A DNA stretch of 62,701 bases from Brumimicrobium sp033722555 (GTDB taxonomy: Bacteria > Bacteroidota > Bacteroidia > Flavobacteriales_D > Crocinitomicaceae), in assembly GCA_033722555.1 (NCBI GenBank), contig JAWVYS010000016.1, positions 1 to 62,701 of the forward strand. The letters are read 5' to 3'. Shown here one piece after another: positions 35,110 through 44,800 of the stretch. The notes beneath the pieces were generated by a model, which had not been told where the DNA came from, searched no databases, and saw nothing but the letters and a program-made list of their open reading frames with translations. The translations under genes were made by a program, and so were the position numbers. Positions within the stretch are counted from its first letter, which is position 1. The number at the start of each line of letters is the position of its first letter.

Positions 35110-37329
35110 GTGAAAAACCGAATTATCATATTAATCCTCGCACTGGTTTCAATTATTCATCTCGTGAATGCACAGCAGATAACCACAACAGCTCCAAATA
35201 TTACACCCGTTCAGGCCGTTGAAGATATCCTTTTAGGTGCCGGAATAAATGCATTTAATATTACTTATAACGGAAGTGCTGCAAATGCTATGGTACCTCA
35301 AAATAATGTGCAGGAATTTGATGCCACCGGCACTACCTTTCCTATTGAAACAGGAGTTCTGATGTCAACAGACGGAACGGGGAATTTAAATGATCCGGAT
35401 GTATCTGCTCTAACCCCTAATGCTACCAATGGAGCAATTATTGAGTTTGATTTTGTTCCCACCGGTGATACTTTGTCATTTAACTATGTTTTTGCTTCCT
35501 CAGAATACGCTGACTATACATGTGGTGCATTTAATGATGTTTTCGCGTTTTTTATCTCCGGACCAGGAATTAACGGTCCTTATACCAATAATGCTGAAAA
35601 TATTGCAACAGTGCCGGGTTCAGCTAATATTCCTGTAGCCATAAACAGTGTAAATAGCGGTTCTGCGAGCACTTTCGGGGATACCTCGAATTGTTCAGCG
35701 GTTGATCCCAACTGGCAAGCAAACTCAATTTACTTCACAACAGGTTTTAACACGCTCTTTACTAATTCTGTCTCTCCTATCTCCGGGTCAGGTTTTGATC
35801 CTGCTTTCAATGGAAGTACAGTTATGCTTCCTGCCACTTCAGACTTAGTGTGTAGTGATACCTTTCATATTAAATTGGTTATAGCCAATGATGTAGATCA
35901 GAGTTATCAATCCGGGGTGTTCCTTCAGGCCAAATCCTTCAAGTCCAATATCATACAGGTAGAAAGCGATGCTTCTGCGGGAGTAAACGTATTGGATTCT
36001 GTTCTCATAGAAGGTTGCTCTGAAGGCGTTATTACTTTTATACGGCCAGAGGGTTCTAACATTAACGATACGATTTCAGCACCTATATTTTTTGGAGGTT
36101 CAGCAACTCAGGGAGATGATTTCAATCAGCTTTTTCCTGGTGACTCAATAGTTATTCTTCCCGGTGTGGATACGATCTCAGTGCAAATAATACCTGTTGA
36201 TGATGGAATTACAGAAGGTCTTGAGGAAATAATAATATCTGTAATGTCAATCACTGAATGTGGAGATACTGTATATTCGGAGTTAACGTTCTATATAGAT
36301 GATCAACCCTATTCAACTGTAACAGCTCTGGATACCACTATTCTTTGTGCAAATGACAGCGTTCCGATCTGGGTCAACACAGTAGGTGGATTCCCGCCAT
36401 ATACGTATGAATGGGATACAGGAGATACCGGGGATACTGTGTTTTTAGCAGGGGTTAATGATGGTCCTACGAGTTACATAGTGACCTCAACAGATGCCTG
36501 TGGTTTTGAATATCAGGACACTGCGACCATTACGCTCAATCAGACGCTCGCAATAGATACAATGATTCAGTTTCCCGCAACCTGTGGTGAAGCCGATGGA
36601 GTAGTTTCAGGCATGGGTTCAGGATTTACCGGTACTCCGGATTATACATGGACGGGTCCGGGACCGAATAGTCCATCTTTCATAAATGCTTCCGTATGGG
36701 AGAATTTATCTTCTGGCTGGTATTATTTCACTATTGAGGACGACGTCTGCTCGGTGAATGACAGTATTTTTTTGGAACAGGATCCTCCACCTACAGCGGC
36801 TTTCACTGCGAATCCGCCTACAGGAAATGTTCCTCTGGAAGTTCAGTTTACAAATAACTCTGATCCGAATGCGGATTCGTATTCATGGAATTTCGGTAAC
36901 GGGGATAGTATTACTGTCAACAATTTAAGTGGACAAAGTACTACATATACCGAGGAGGGAGTTTATACGGTCACTTTAACGGTTGTTGAAGGTTCGTGTA
37001 GCAATCAAGCGACTGTTCAGATAGTTGTTATTAAGCCGAAACCCTTGAGTTTTGATATGCCTAATGTATTCACTCCGAACGGTGACGGTAGTAATGACGT
37101 GTTTACTTTGAATCCGGTAAATGCTGTTTCTCTGGAACTTGTTATTTTGAACCGATGGGGCAATGTTGTTTTTGAAAGCAACGAAGTGAACGCTTCATGG
37201 AATGGTAAGGTTCAAAATTCCGGGGCGGAATGCAGCGATGGAGTATATTTTTATAAGTTTATTATTGTAGGCGAGGATGGCGAAGAAGTGGAGCAACATG
37301 GATTTGTACATCTCATAAACGCAAATTAG
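35110..37329 (+). CDS. Choice-of-anchor L / Calx-beta / PKD protein with type B T9SS sorting domain
   Basis: A 739-residue secreted protein starting at GTG, with a signal peptide ending near VNAQ. The first 270 residues form a choice-of-anchor L domain (TPVQAVEDILLGAGINAFN; FNYVFASSEYADYT). A Calx-beta-like region follows (about 295-395; VQIIPVDDGITEGLEEIIIS), then an Ig-like section and one PKD domain (about 565-645; YSWNFGNGDSI). The type B sorting domain ends it: MPNVFTPNGDGSNDVF, LVILNRWGNVVFES, CSDGVYFYKFI. It is exported by T9SS and probably held at the surface. Single gene with its own terminator. Confidence 0.92.
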   Translation: MKNRIIILILALVSIIHLVNAQQITTTAPNITPVQAVEDILLGAGINAFNITYNGSAANAMVPQNNVQEFDATGTTFPIETGVLMSTDGTGNLNDPDVSALTPNATNGAIIEFDFVPTGDTLSFNYVFASSEYADYTCGAFNDVFAFFISGPGINGPYTNNAENIATVPGSANIPVAINSVNSGSASTFGDTSNCSAVDPNWQANSIYFTTGFNTLFTNSVSPISGSGFDPAFNGSTVMLPATSDLVCSDTFHIKLVIANDVDQSYQSGVFLQAKSFKSNIIQVESDASAGVNVLDSVLIEGCSEGVITFIRPEGSNINDTISAPIFFGGSATQGDDFNQLFPGDSIVILPGVDTISVQIIPVDDGITEGLEEIIISVMSITECGDTVYSELTFYIDDQPYSTVTALDTTILCANDSVPIWVNTVGGFPPYTYEWDTGDTGDTVFLAGVNDGPTSYIVTSTDACGFEYQDTATITLNQTLAIDTMIQFPATCGEADGVVSGMGSGFTGTPDYTWTGPGPNSPSFINASVWENLSSGWYYFTIEDDVCSVNDSIFLEQDPPPTAAFTANPPTGNVPLEVQFTNNSDPNADSYSWNFGNGDSITVNNLSGQSTTYTEEGVYTVTLTVVEGSCSNQATVQIVVIKPKPLSFDMPNVFTPNGDGSNDVFTLNPVNAVSLELVILNRWGNVVFESNEVNASWNGKVQNSGAECSDGVYFYKFIIVGEDGEEVEQHGFVHLINAN

Positions 37330-37353
37330 GCTGAGGCTTTAAACGATATTAAG

Positions 37354-37390
37354 AATGGAATCCAGGTAAGGATTCCATTTTTTTTTTTTA
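37354..37390 (+). terminator. Intrinsic terminator
   Basis: Perfect 10-bp stem AATGGAATCC / GGATTCCATT with a 6-nt loop and a long T run. It also overlaps the final codon region of gpmI on the other strand. Confidence 0.85.
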
Positions 37391-38905
37391 GCCTATCAAT
37401 GATTTTCCTGTCATAGCTTCGGGTTTTTCTATAAGAAGTCTTTCCAGTATAGTGGGGGCGACATCTGCAAGAATTCCTTCTGATAATTTCACTGAGGAAT
37501 CTTCGGTTACGAAAACCACAGGAACAGGGTTTAATGAATGAGCCGTATTCGGAGAGCCGTCCTCATTTACAGCCATATCCGCATTTCCGTGGTCAGCAAT
37601 GATTATCAGTTCATAACCTTTTTCTCTGGCTGCTATGACAACTTTTCCAAGACAATTATCAACAGTCTCAACGGCTTTAATGATTGCCTTGTAAACTCCC
37701 GTATGACCAACCATGTCGGGATTTGCAAAATTTAGGCAGAAAAAATCAGGTTGATTGTTCTTGATTTCCTCGACTATCTTTTTGGTAACTTCAGGTGCGC
37801 TCATTTCGGGTTGAAGATCATAAGTGGCTACCTTCGGAGAGTCAACAAGGATGCGTTTTTCATTCTTGAACGGATTTTCCCGTCCACCGGAAAAGAAAAA
37901 TGTTACGTGCGGATATTTCTCCGTTTCGGCGATACGAACCTGCGTTTTATTGCTACTTTGAAGAACCTCACCAAGGGTGTCTTGAAGATTATCTTTTTCA
38001 AATATGATTTTAATTCCACGGAATGTTTCATCATATTCGGTCATAGTTAGAAAATTCAGAGACAATGGTTCCATATTAAGCTCAGGAAAAGATTTCTGAG
38101 AAAGTGCAGCTACTATCTCCCTGGGCCTGTCGGTTCGGAAGTTGAAGCATATTACTATATCATCCTGCTCAATCCTTGCATCCGCATCTGTTTCAATGAC
38201 CGTTGGTTCAATAAACTCATCGGTAATATTTTCTGCGTACCAATGCTTGAACGCATCGTTGCAGTCTGTAAATTTCTTTCCCTCCCTATGCACCAGAAGA
38301 TCGTAGGCCTTTTTGACACGTTCCCAGCGATTATCTCTATCCATCGCATAATATCTTCCCACGATACTTGCTAACTGAATTTCACTTCCTTCAATGTGTC
38401 TTTCCAGAAGCTTGAAAAACCCTATTCCGCTTTTTGGGTCGCAATCTCTTCCGTCCGAAAAACCATGAATAAATACCTTTTTAAGATTATACTCCTTTGC
38501 CATATCGCACAATGCGTGGAGGTGATTCTGGGAACTGTGAACACCGCCGTCGGATACGAGTCCAATGAAGTGAACCTTTTTGTTCTTTTCAGCCGCTTCT
38601 TTAAAAGTTTCTTTTAATACAGGAATCTCAAAAAATTCTCCTTCCTTAATAGCTTTATTGATGCGGGTGAGCTCTTGATAAACTATTCGTCCTGCACCTA
38701 TATTCAGGTGACCTACTTCAGAATTTCCCATTTGTCCGGCCGGAAGTCCCACTTCCTCTCCCGAAGTCAGTAATTTAGCCGTAGGGAAAGTGTTCATAAG
38801 ACTGTCCATTACGGGGGTTTGAGCGTTATAAACGGCATCAGAAGCACTTTTATCCCCCAAGCCCCAGCCATCCAGAATGATCAGTCCAACCTTCCTATTT
38901 TCCAT
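37388..38905 (-). CDS. gpmI: 2,3-bisphosphoglycerate-independent phosphoglycerate mutase
   Basis: A 505-residue two-manganese glycolytic enzyme that interconverts 3- and 2-phosphoglycerate. The metal Asp is in GLIILDGWGLGDK and the phosphoserine nucleophile in GQMGNSEVGHLNIGAGR. Other ligands are in GFSDGRDCDPKSG, NFANPDMVGHTG, IADHGNADMA and TAHSLNPVPV. Length matches the family. Its start overlaps the upstream histidine kinase gene by 11 bases, so it lies at the end of a purF-like / kinase / gpmI operon. Confidence 0.96.
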   Translation of the reverse strand: MENRKVGLIILDGWGLGDKSASDAVYNAQTPVMDSLMNTFPTAKLLTSGEEVGLPAGQMGNSEVGHLNIGAGRIVYQELTRINKAIKEGEFFEIPVLKETFKEAAEKNKKVHFIGLVSDGGVHSSQNHLHALCDMAKEYNLKKVFIHGFSDGRDCDPKSGIGFFKLLERHIEGSEIQLASIVGRYYAMDRDNRWERVKKAYDLLVHREGKKFTDCNDAFKHWYAENITDEFIEPTVIETDADARIEQDDIVICFNFRTDRPREIVAALSQKSFPELNMEPLSLNFLTMTEYDETFRGIKIIFEKDNLQDTLGEVLQSSNKTQVRIAETEKYPHVTFFFSGGRENPFKNEKRILVDSPKVATYDLQPEMSAPEVTKKIVEEIKNNQPDFFCLNFANPDMVGHTGVYKAIIKAVETVDNCLGKVVIAAREKGYELIIIADHGNADMAVNEDGSPNTAHSLNPVPVVFVTEDSSVKLSEGILADVAPTILERLLIEKPEAMTGKSLIG

Positions 38906-39800
38906 GATTAAACGTTATTTTAAAATGTGAACCTCTCGGTTCATTGGGTAAATAACTAATCTTTCCTCCGTGGATTCTAAGTAACTCTTTTACTATATAT
39001 AAACCGAGCCCTGTTCCTTTTTGAATCCTGGTTTCTTCGTTACCAATTCTTACAAATTTATCAAAAACAGAGGATTTGAATTTCGTTGGAATCCCGATTC
39101 CCTGATCCTTCACACCCCATACAAGTTGTCGATCCTTTTTATGAAGATAAACTGTTATTTGAGGCTCCGGTCCGCCGTATTTAAAGGCGTTATCCAGTAA
39201 ATTAGTCAATATGACCTGAACAACAAAAAGATCGACTTTCGCCTCAATATTTTCTTCTATATCAAAAGTTATGGTTGTACGTTCCCTTGACCATTCGGAT
39301 GCTATGCGTTTCAAGTGCTCATCCAGTCTGACCGTTTCGTAATTTAATTTTAACCGGCGGTTTTCTATTCTGGTCGCTGTAAGAATGTTTTCAATCATAT
39401 CCTCCAGCCTCTTATTTTCAGTAATGGCTTGATTCAACAAATCTTCCTGTTGCTCTCTGTTCAGTTCATTTCGTTTGAGCAGTGTTTGCAAATATAGTTT
39501 GTTAGAAGCGAGCGGCGTTTTTAGTTCGTGCGTAACAGACAGTAGAAAATTACTTTGTCGTTCGGATAATTTTAGGTCTTTAATGATTGAACTCCTTATT
39601 TTCCAGAGTCCAAGAAGCATAATGAGAAGAAAAACGGTTCCTTCACCTACTATCATCAGAATCCTGTTTCTCGAGGTGCCCTCTTCATCCGACAGTTCTC
39701 CTGAAAGTTCGATGAGATGATAACCCCACCAAATAAATTGTAAAAGAACATAAGCCCCGAGCACATAGAAAAATATGGCGGTCTGTCTTTTCATTTTCAA
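38895..39800 (-). CDS. Sensor histidine kinase without adjacent regulator
   Basis: A 301-residue membrane kinase. Two transmembrane helices (about 9-29 and 47-67) enclose a short 18-residue acidic periplasmic loop, so it has no real sensor domain outside. The HisKA box is LLSVTHELKTPLASNKLYLQ. The ATPase domain has NLLDNAFKYGG, VKDQGIGIP and GTGLGLYIVKEL, all intact. No response regulator is adjacent. It overlaps purF by four bases upstream and gpmI by eleven downstream, so it is translationally tied to two metabolic genes. Partner unknown. Confidence 0.9.
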   Translation of the reverse strand: MKMKRQTAIFFYVLGAYVLLQFIWWGYHLIELSGELSDEEGTSRNRILMIVGEGTVFLLIMLLGLWKIRSSIIKDLKLSERQSNFLLSVTHELKTPLASNKLYLQTLLKRNELNREQQEDLLNQAITENKRLEDMIENILTATRIENRRLKLNYETVRLDEHLKRIASEWSRERTTITFDIEENIEAKVDLFVVQVILTNLLDNAFKYGGPEPQITVYLHKKDRQLVWGVKDQGIGIPTKFKSSVFDKFVRIGNEETRIQKGTGLGLYIVKELLRIHGGKISYLPNEPRGSHFKITFNHGK

Positions 39801-41698
39801 TAAGCTCTTGCCAGATTACCTTCAACGTAATTTATAAATGCGCGATTCACGACCTTGTTTCCTCCCGGAGTCGGATAATTCCCTGTAAAATACCAGTCAC
39901 CTGTATTGTTTGGGCAAGCTTCATGAAGGTTTTCAATGGTTTGATACACGATCTTTACCTCAGCGTTAATGTTAACCGGTGTTAGCAGCGCTGATATTTT
40001 CTCAGAGATTTCATCGGCTGAAAAAGGAGCATAAATTTCTTTTACGTAATTCTTAATTTGCTCCTTCGGACGAAGTTCTTGTTCCTTACATTTTCTGTAA
40101 ACTTCATCTATAATAAATCCTGTTCCTCTTTCTTTATGCAATTCAATGGCAGCCTCGAAAGCAATAAAATCTCCCATCCGTGCCATATCAATTCCGTAAC
40201 AATCCGGATATCTGATCTGCGGTGCAGAAGAGACAACCACGATTCTTTTGGGTTCCAGTCGATCAAGAATTCTTAAGATACTTTGTTTAAGTGTAGTTCC
40301 GCGTACTATGGAGTCATCGATCACCACAAGAGAGTCTTTACCACGAACGACCGTTCCGTAAGTTATGTCATATACGTGAGCGACCATGTCCTCTCTTCCC
40401 TCATCTTGAGTAATGAAAGTCCTAAGTTTTGCATCTTTTATGGCTATTTTTTCAAAGCGCGCTTTTCTCGAGAGAATCTGTTGAAGATCTTCGGTAGAAG
40501 CATTATTGCCAAGTTTTTGGATTGCGGTGAGTTTTTCAATATTCATGTAGTCCTCGAGTCCTTTCATCATACCGTAAAAAGACATTTCGGCAGTATTTGG
40601 AATAAAGGAAAATACAGCGTTATCCAGGTCGTTATCAATTGCTTTGATAATTTGTGGAACCAGTAGCTGACCTAATTTTTTTCGTTCATTATAAATGTCG
40701 AAATCATTTCCTCTTGAAAAATAAATCCTTTCAAAAGAACACGCCGCCCTTTTTTCCGGTTCATTGATCATTACCTCAGTGACTTTCCCGGATTTTTTGA
40801 TGATTAGGGCATGTCCGGGTTTCAGTTCATTGACGTTTTCTTTTCTTAAATCGAAGGCGGTTTGTATTACCGGTCTTTCAGATGTAACCACACAAACCTC
40901 GTCGTCCTCGTACCAAAAAGCAGGGCGTATTCCTGCCGGATCCCTCATTACGAAAGCGTCACCGTGTCCAAAAAGACCGGACATGGTATAACCACCGTCC
41001 CAGTCTTCAGAGGATTTCTTTAGTATACCCTTAATGTCTAGGTTCTCAGCAATTTTTGCCGAAATTTCTTTGTTGTTATACCCTTGCGCTTTGTATTTCT
41101 TGAATAACTCCTCATTTTCAACGTCCAGGAAGTGTCCTATTTTCTCAAGTACCGTAACAGTATCCGATATTTCCTTGGGATGCTGGCCCAATTCAAGCAA
41201 CACATCAAACAGTTCATCAACGTTCGTGAGATTGAAATTTCCGGCTACAACCAGATTCCTTGTCATCCAGTTATTTTGTCTCAAAAAAGGATGACAATTT
41301 TCCATGTTGTTCTTCCCGAATGTCCCGTATCTCAGGTGTCCGAGAAAGAGTTCTCCGGTGAAGCCCGCATTTTTCTTTAAAAAATCAATGTCCTTCAGTT
41401 TTTCCGGTGCGATAGCTTCAATACTTTCAAAACGCTTGTTTATAGAAGTGAAAATTTCCTGCAAAGGTTTCGGATCTATCGATCTGAGGCGGGAAATATA
41501 CCTTTCTCCGGGCTTCATATCGAATTTTATATTTGCTAATCCTGCCCCGTCCTGACCTCTGTTGTGCTGTTTTTCCATCAGCAAATACATTTTATTGAGG
41601 CCGTAAAAAGCTGTACCGTATTTGTTTACGTAATAATCAAGGGGTTTCTTTAACCTAAGAAGTGCAATCCCACACTCATGCTTAATCGCATCACTCAT
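39797..41698 (-). CDS. purF: Amidophosphoribosyltransferase (PurF-like), long form
   Basis: A 633-residue enzyme that makes phosphoribosylamine from PRPP and glutamine, the first step of purine synthesis. The N-terminal glutaminase domain begins MSDAIKHECGIALLRL; Cys9 would be the nucleophile after propeptide removal. Later glutaminase motifs include HNRGQDGAGLA and GHLRYGTFG. The phosphoribosyltransferase domain has the PRPP loop LVVIDDSIVRGTT. It is longer than the usual 470-510 residues, a form I associate with Bacteroidota; a second, shorter PurF elsewhere is possible. First gene of an operon with a histidine kinase and gpmI. Confidence 0.88.
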   Translation of the reverse strand: MSDAIKHECGIALLRLKKPLDYYVNKYGTAFYGLNKMYLLMEKQHNRGQDGAGLANIKFDMKPGERYISRLRSIDPKPLQEIFTSINKRFESIEAIAPEKLKDIDFLKKNAGFTGELFLGHLRYGTFGKNNMENCHPFLRQNNWMTRNLVVAGNFNLTNVDELFDVLLELGQHPKEISDTVTVLEKIGHFLDVENEELFKKYKAQGYNNKEISAKIAENLDIKGILKKSSEDWDGGYTMSGLFGHGDAFVMRDPAGIRPAFWYEDDEVCVVTSERPVIQTAFDLRKENVNELKPGHALIIKKSGKVTEVMINEPEKRAACSFERIYFSRGNDFDIYNERKKLGQLLVPQIIKAIDNDLDNAVFSFIPNTAEMSFYGMMKGLEDYMNIEKLTAIQKLGNNASTEDLQQILSRKARFEKIAIKDAKLRTFITQDEGREDMVAHVYDITYGTVVRGKDSLVVIDDSIVRGTTLKQSILRILDRLEPKRIVVVSSAPQIRYPDCYGIDMARMGDFIAFEAAIELHKERGTGFIIDEVYRKCKEQELRPKEQIKNYVKEIYAPFSADEISEKISALLTPVNINAEVKIVYQTIENLHEACPNNTGDWYFTGNYPTPGGNKVVNRAFINYVEGNLARAY

Positions 41699-41884
41699 GA
41701 ACTACTAATTTTTCTGTGCAAAAATAGCTTATTAAACTCGTTTAACCTTAAGATTTCCTCCGAACCTCAAATTTTCCCGGTTAAAAAAGCAACTATTTAT
41801 GTTTAAAACAGTTAAAGTAGTACGTCTTTATAACCTGATTATTTATTTTAACATTTAGGACATAATATTTCGTGAGGGTTATCG

Positions 41885-41892
41885 TAAATTTG
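41885..41892 (+). promoter_or_regulatory. Candidate -7 box directly before a start codon (TAAATTTG)
   Basis: TAAATTTG ends only four bases before the ATG of the 1293-residue secreted protein. If used, transcription would start at or beside the ATG, giving a leaderless message. No clear -33 box. Confidence 0.35.
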
Positions 41893-41896
41893 AGAA

Positions 41897-44800
41897 ATGT
41901 TGCGAAAAATAATCTTCTTACTATTTGTAGTAGTTCCTTTTCTTTCGGGTTTAGGACAGGAGAAGGTATGGATGCACCCCAATAAGGGTCAGTGGGATGC
42001 TCGGATTTTATACAAGGTGTCCCTGGGTCAGGGAGAGTTTTATATAGAAAATGATCGATTTACGTATGCCTTGAATAACCTTTCTGAAATGAACGACCAT
42101 GGGCACGACCATGACGAACATCCGATTGATAAAATAAAAACGCACACGGTTCATTCTGTTTTTGAGAATTCTTCCTGGGAGGGTCAATATGTTGAGGAAA
42201 AAGCATCTTCCTTTTACAGGAATTATTTCCTCGGTTCGGATAGTTCCAAATGGGTGAGTGAAATTCATTCTGTTCAGTATGTAAGACTTATAGAATTTTA
42301 TGAAGGCATAGATCTTGTCATCGAAACAGATCAGGGACTCATCAAATACTCGTTTGCCGCAAAACCAGGAGCAGATGTTTCTCAGATTGTTATTAATCAT
42401 CAAGGGGCGGACCGTGTTGTTTCTGACGGAAGAGAGGTGGAGCTTCACACCAGATTTGGACCGGTGAGGGAGCGCAATCTGAATGTATGGAATCAAAGTG
42501 AATCTGGCGCGGTAATTCCTGTGCGGGCATTGTTTAAAGTTGAGGGCAATCGGGTCTATTTTGATTTGCCGGATGGTTATGACACTACACAAGCCTTGAT
42601 CATAGACCCTGAAATCACTTTTTCGACTTTCACCGGTGCAACCTCAGATAACTGGGGATTCACTGCTGCTCCTGACAATAATGCAAACCTATTTGCGGGT
42701 GGAATTGTTTTTGGTTCCGGTTATCCGATCACGACAGGAGCTTACGATGCTTCCTTCAACGGTGGGCAAGGTATGTTTAGTATTGATATAGCCTTGACAA
42801 AGTTTAATACTACCGGGACAGCTTTGCTTTATTCTACTTTTGTCGGAGGAATCGGGAATGAAACCCCGAATTCCATCGTGACCAATAGTCTGGATGAGTT
42901 GTATGTTCTTGGTGTTTCGAGTTCCACAAATTTTCCGGTTACTGCCGGAGCTTTTCAGACGATCTTTGGAGGAGGCCCGAGCACCACTCAAAACGCCTTA
43001 CAGTTTAACGGTACTGACATAGTGATCTTTCGCTTAAATGCTGCGGGCACGAACTTACTTTCGAGTACTTATATGGGCGGAAATGATATTGACGGTTTGA
43101 ATCTAAGTACTCCACTAAAATATAACTACGGAGATCAATTTAGAGGAGAAATTATTACTGATGAAAACGATGAGGTTTTCATCGTAAGCTCTACCAGATC
43201 AGCCAATTTCCCAATTGTAAACGGTTTTGATGCGACATTGGGAGGAACACAGGATGGGGTGGTAGCTAAATTTTCTGCCAATCTAAATACGCTTTACTGG
43301 TCAACCTTTATCGGCGGATCTCAGGATGACTCGGGTTATGCATTGCAAACGAATTCCTCCGGGGAGATTTATGTGGCCGGGGGAACAAATTCTTCCGATA
43401 TGCCACTTTCGAATGGTAATGCAACCGGATTAATTGGCGGACAGTCAGATGGTTATATTATTCGTTTGAACGGTAATAGTTCTAACCCAATAAATGGGAC
43501 TTACGTGGGAACTTCGCAGTATGATCAGAATTATTTTGTTCAACTCGATCTCGACGATAATGTGTATGTTTTCGGTCAGTCACGAGGCAATATGTCCATC
43601 TCACCCGGGGTGTATAATAACCCCAATTCAGGACAGTTCATTCGTAAATACAATACCAACCTCAATTCTATTCTGTGGACAACAGTCGTAGGTGGAGGGA
43701 ATGGAGTAATCGAAATCTCTCCTACAGCTTTTCTTGTGTCAGATTGTTATGAAATATATTATGCCGGATGGGGAGGGCAAACCAATCAGTCCAGTCAAGC
43801 AACGAGCAGTACCTCTTCAGGGTTTCCGGTAACTCCGGATGCTTTTGAACCGAATACGAGCGGAAATAATTTTTACATAGCTGTTTTGGATGAAAATGCT
43901 ACGAACCTAAATTATGCTACTTATATGGGAGGAGTTAACAGCAGTGCAAACCATGTGGATGGAGGAACAAGTCGTTTCGATAAAAAAGGGCGGATTTATC
44001 ATGCTGTTTGTGGAGCTTGTGGGGGAAATGACAACGGTTTTACTACCACTCCCGGCGTATATTCCCCAGTCAATCAAAGTTCCAACTGTAATTTAGCGGC
44101 ATTTAAATTTGATTTAGGGATTATTGAATCAACAATCTCAGCGCCCGAACCTTTCGTTTGTATTCCGGATTCAGTTTATTTTGTAAATAATTCCCAGAAT
44201 GGAAACGAGTATTTCTGGGATTTTGGAGATGGAACGACGAGTACAGACTTTGAGCCTGTTCATTATTACAATCAACCGGGAAATTATGACGTATTATTGG
44301 TCGTTAGTGATACAGCAGGTTGTTATGAGGCGGATTCCAGTTATTTCTCAATAACTATCGGTTTATTTGAAGGTGCGGTGGTAGATCCGCCGGATCCGAT
44401 CTGCCCCGGAGATTCTTATCAACTGGAAGCTACCGGAGGCGCTGTTTACGCCTGGAGCCCTGCCCAGTTCCTTGATGATTCAACACTGGCTATGCCTACT
44501 GCCACAGTTTTTCAAACAACTGTCTTCACTGTAATTGTGTCTGATAGTTGTGGTATCGATACATTGACCACAACACTTGAGGTTTTTGGAGGGAATGCAA
44601 ATTATTCGGATGATTTGGTTATTTGTCTGGGAGATACAGTAGAGCTTTGGGCAACAGGGGGAGCTTCTTACCTATGGAGTGACGCTTCGAATATTTTGGG
44701 ACCTCCCGATCAGGACACTATTGTTATTTCTCCACAAACTGATACAGAATATAATGTTACCATAACCACAGCCGAAGGTTGTGAAATTTTCGGAAATGTT

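Noticed and set aside
42008..42592. 194-codon open frame on the minus strand inside the DUF7948 gene
   Set aside because: It is fully antisense to well-conserved coding sequence, has no recognisable motif and reads like a frame shadow.
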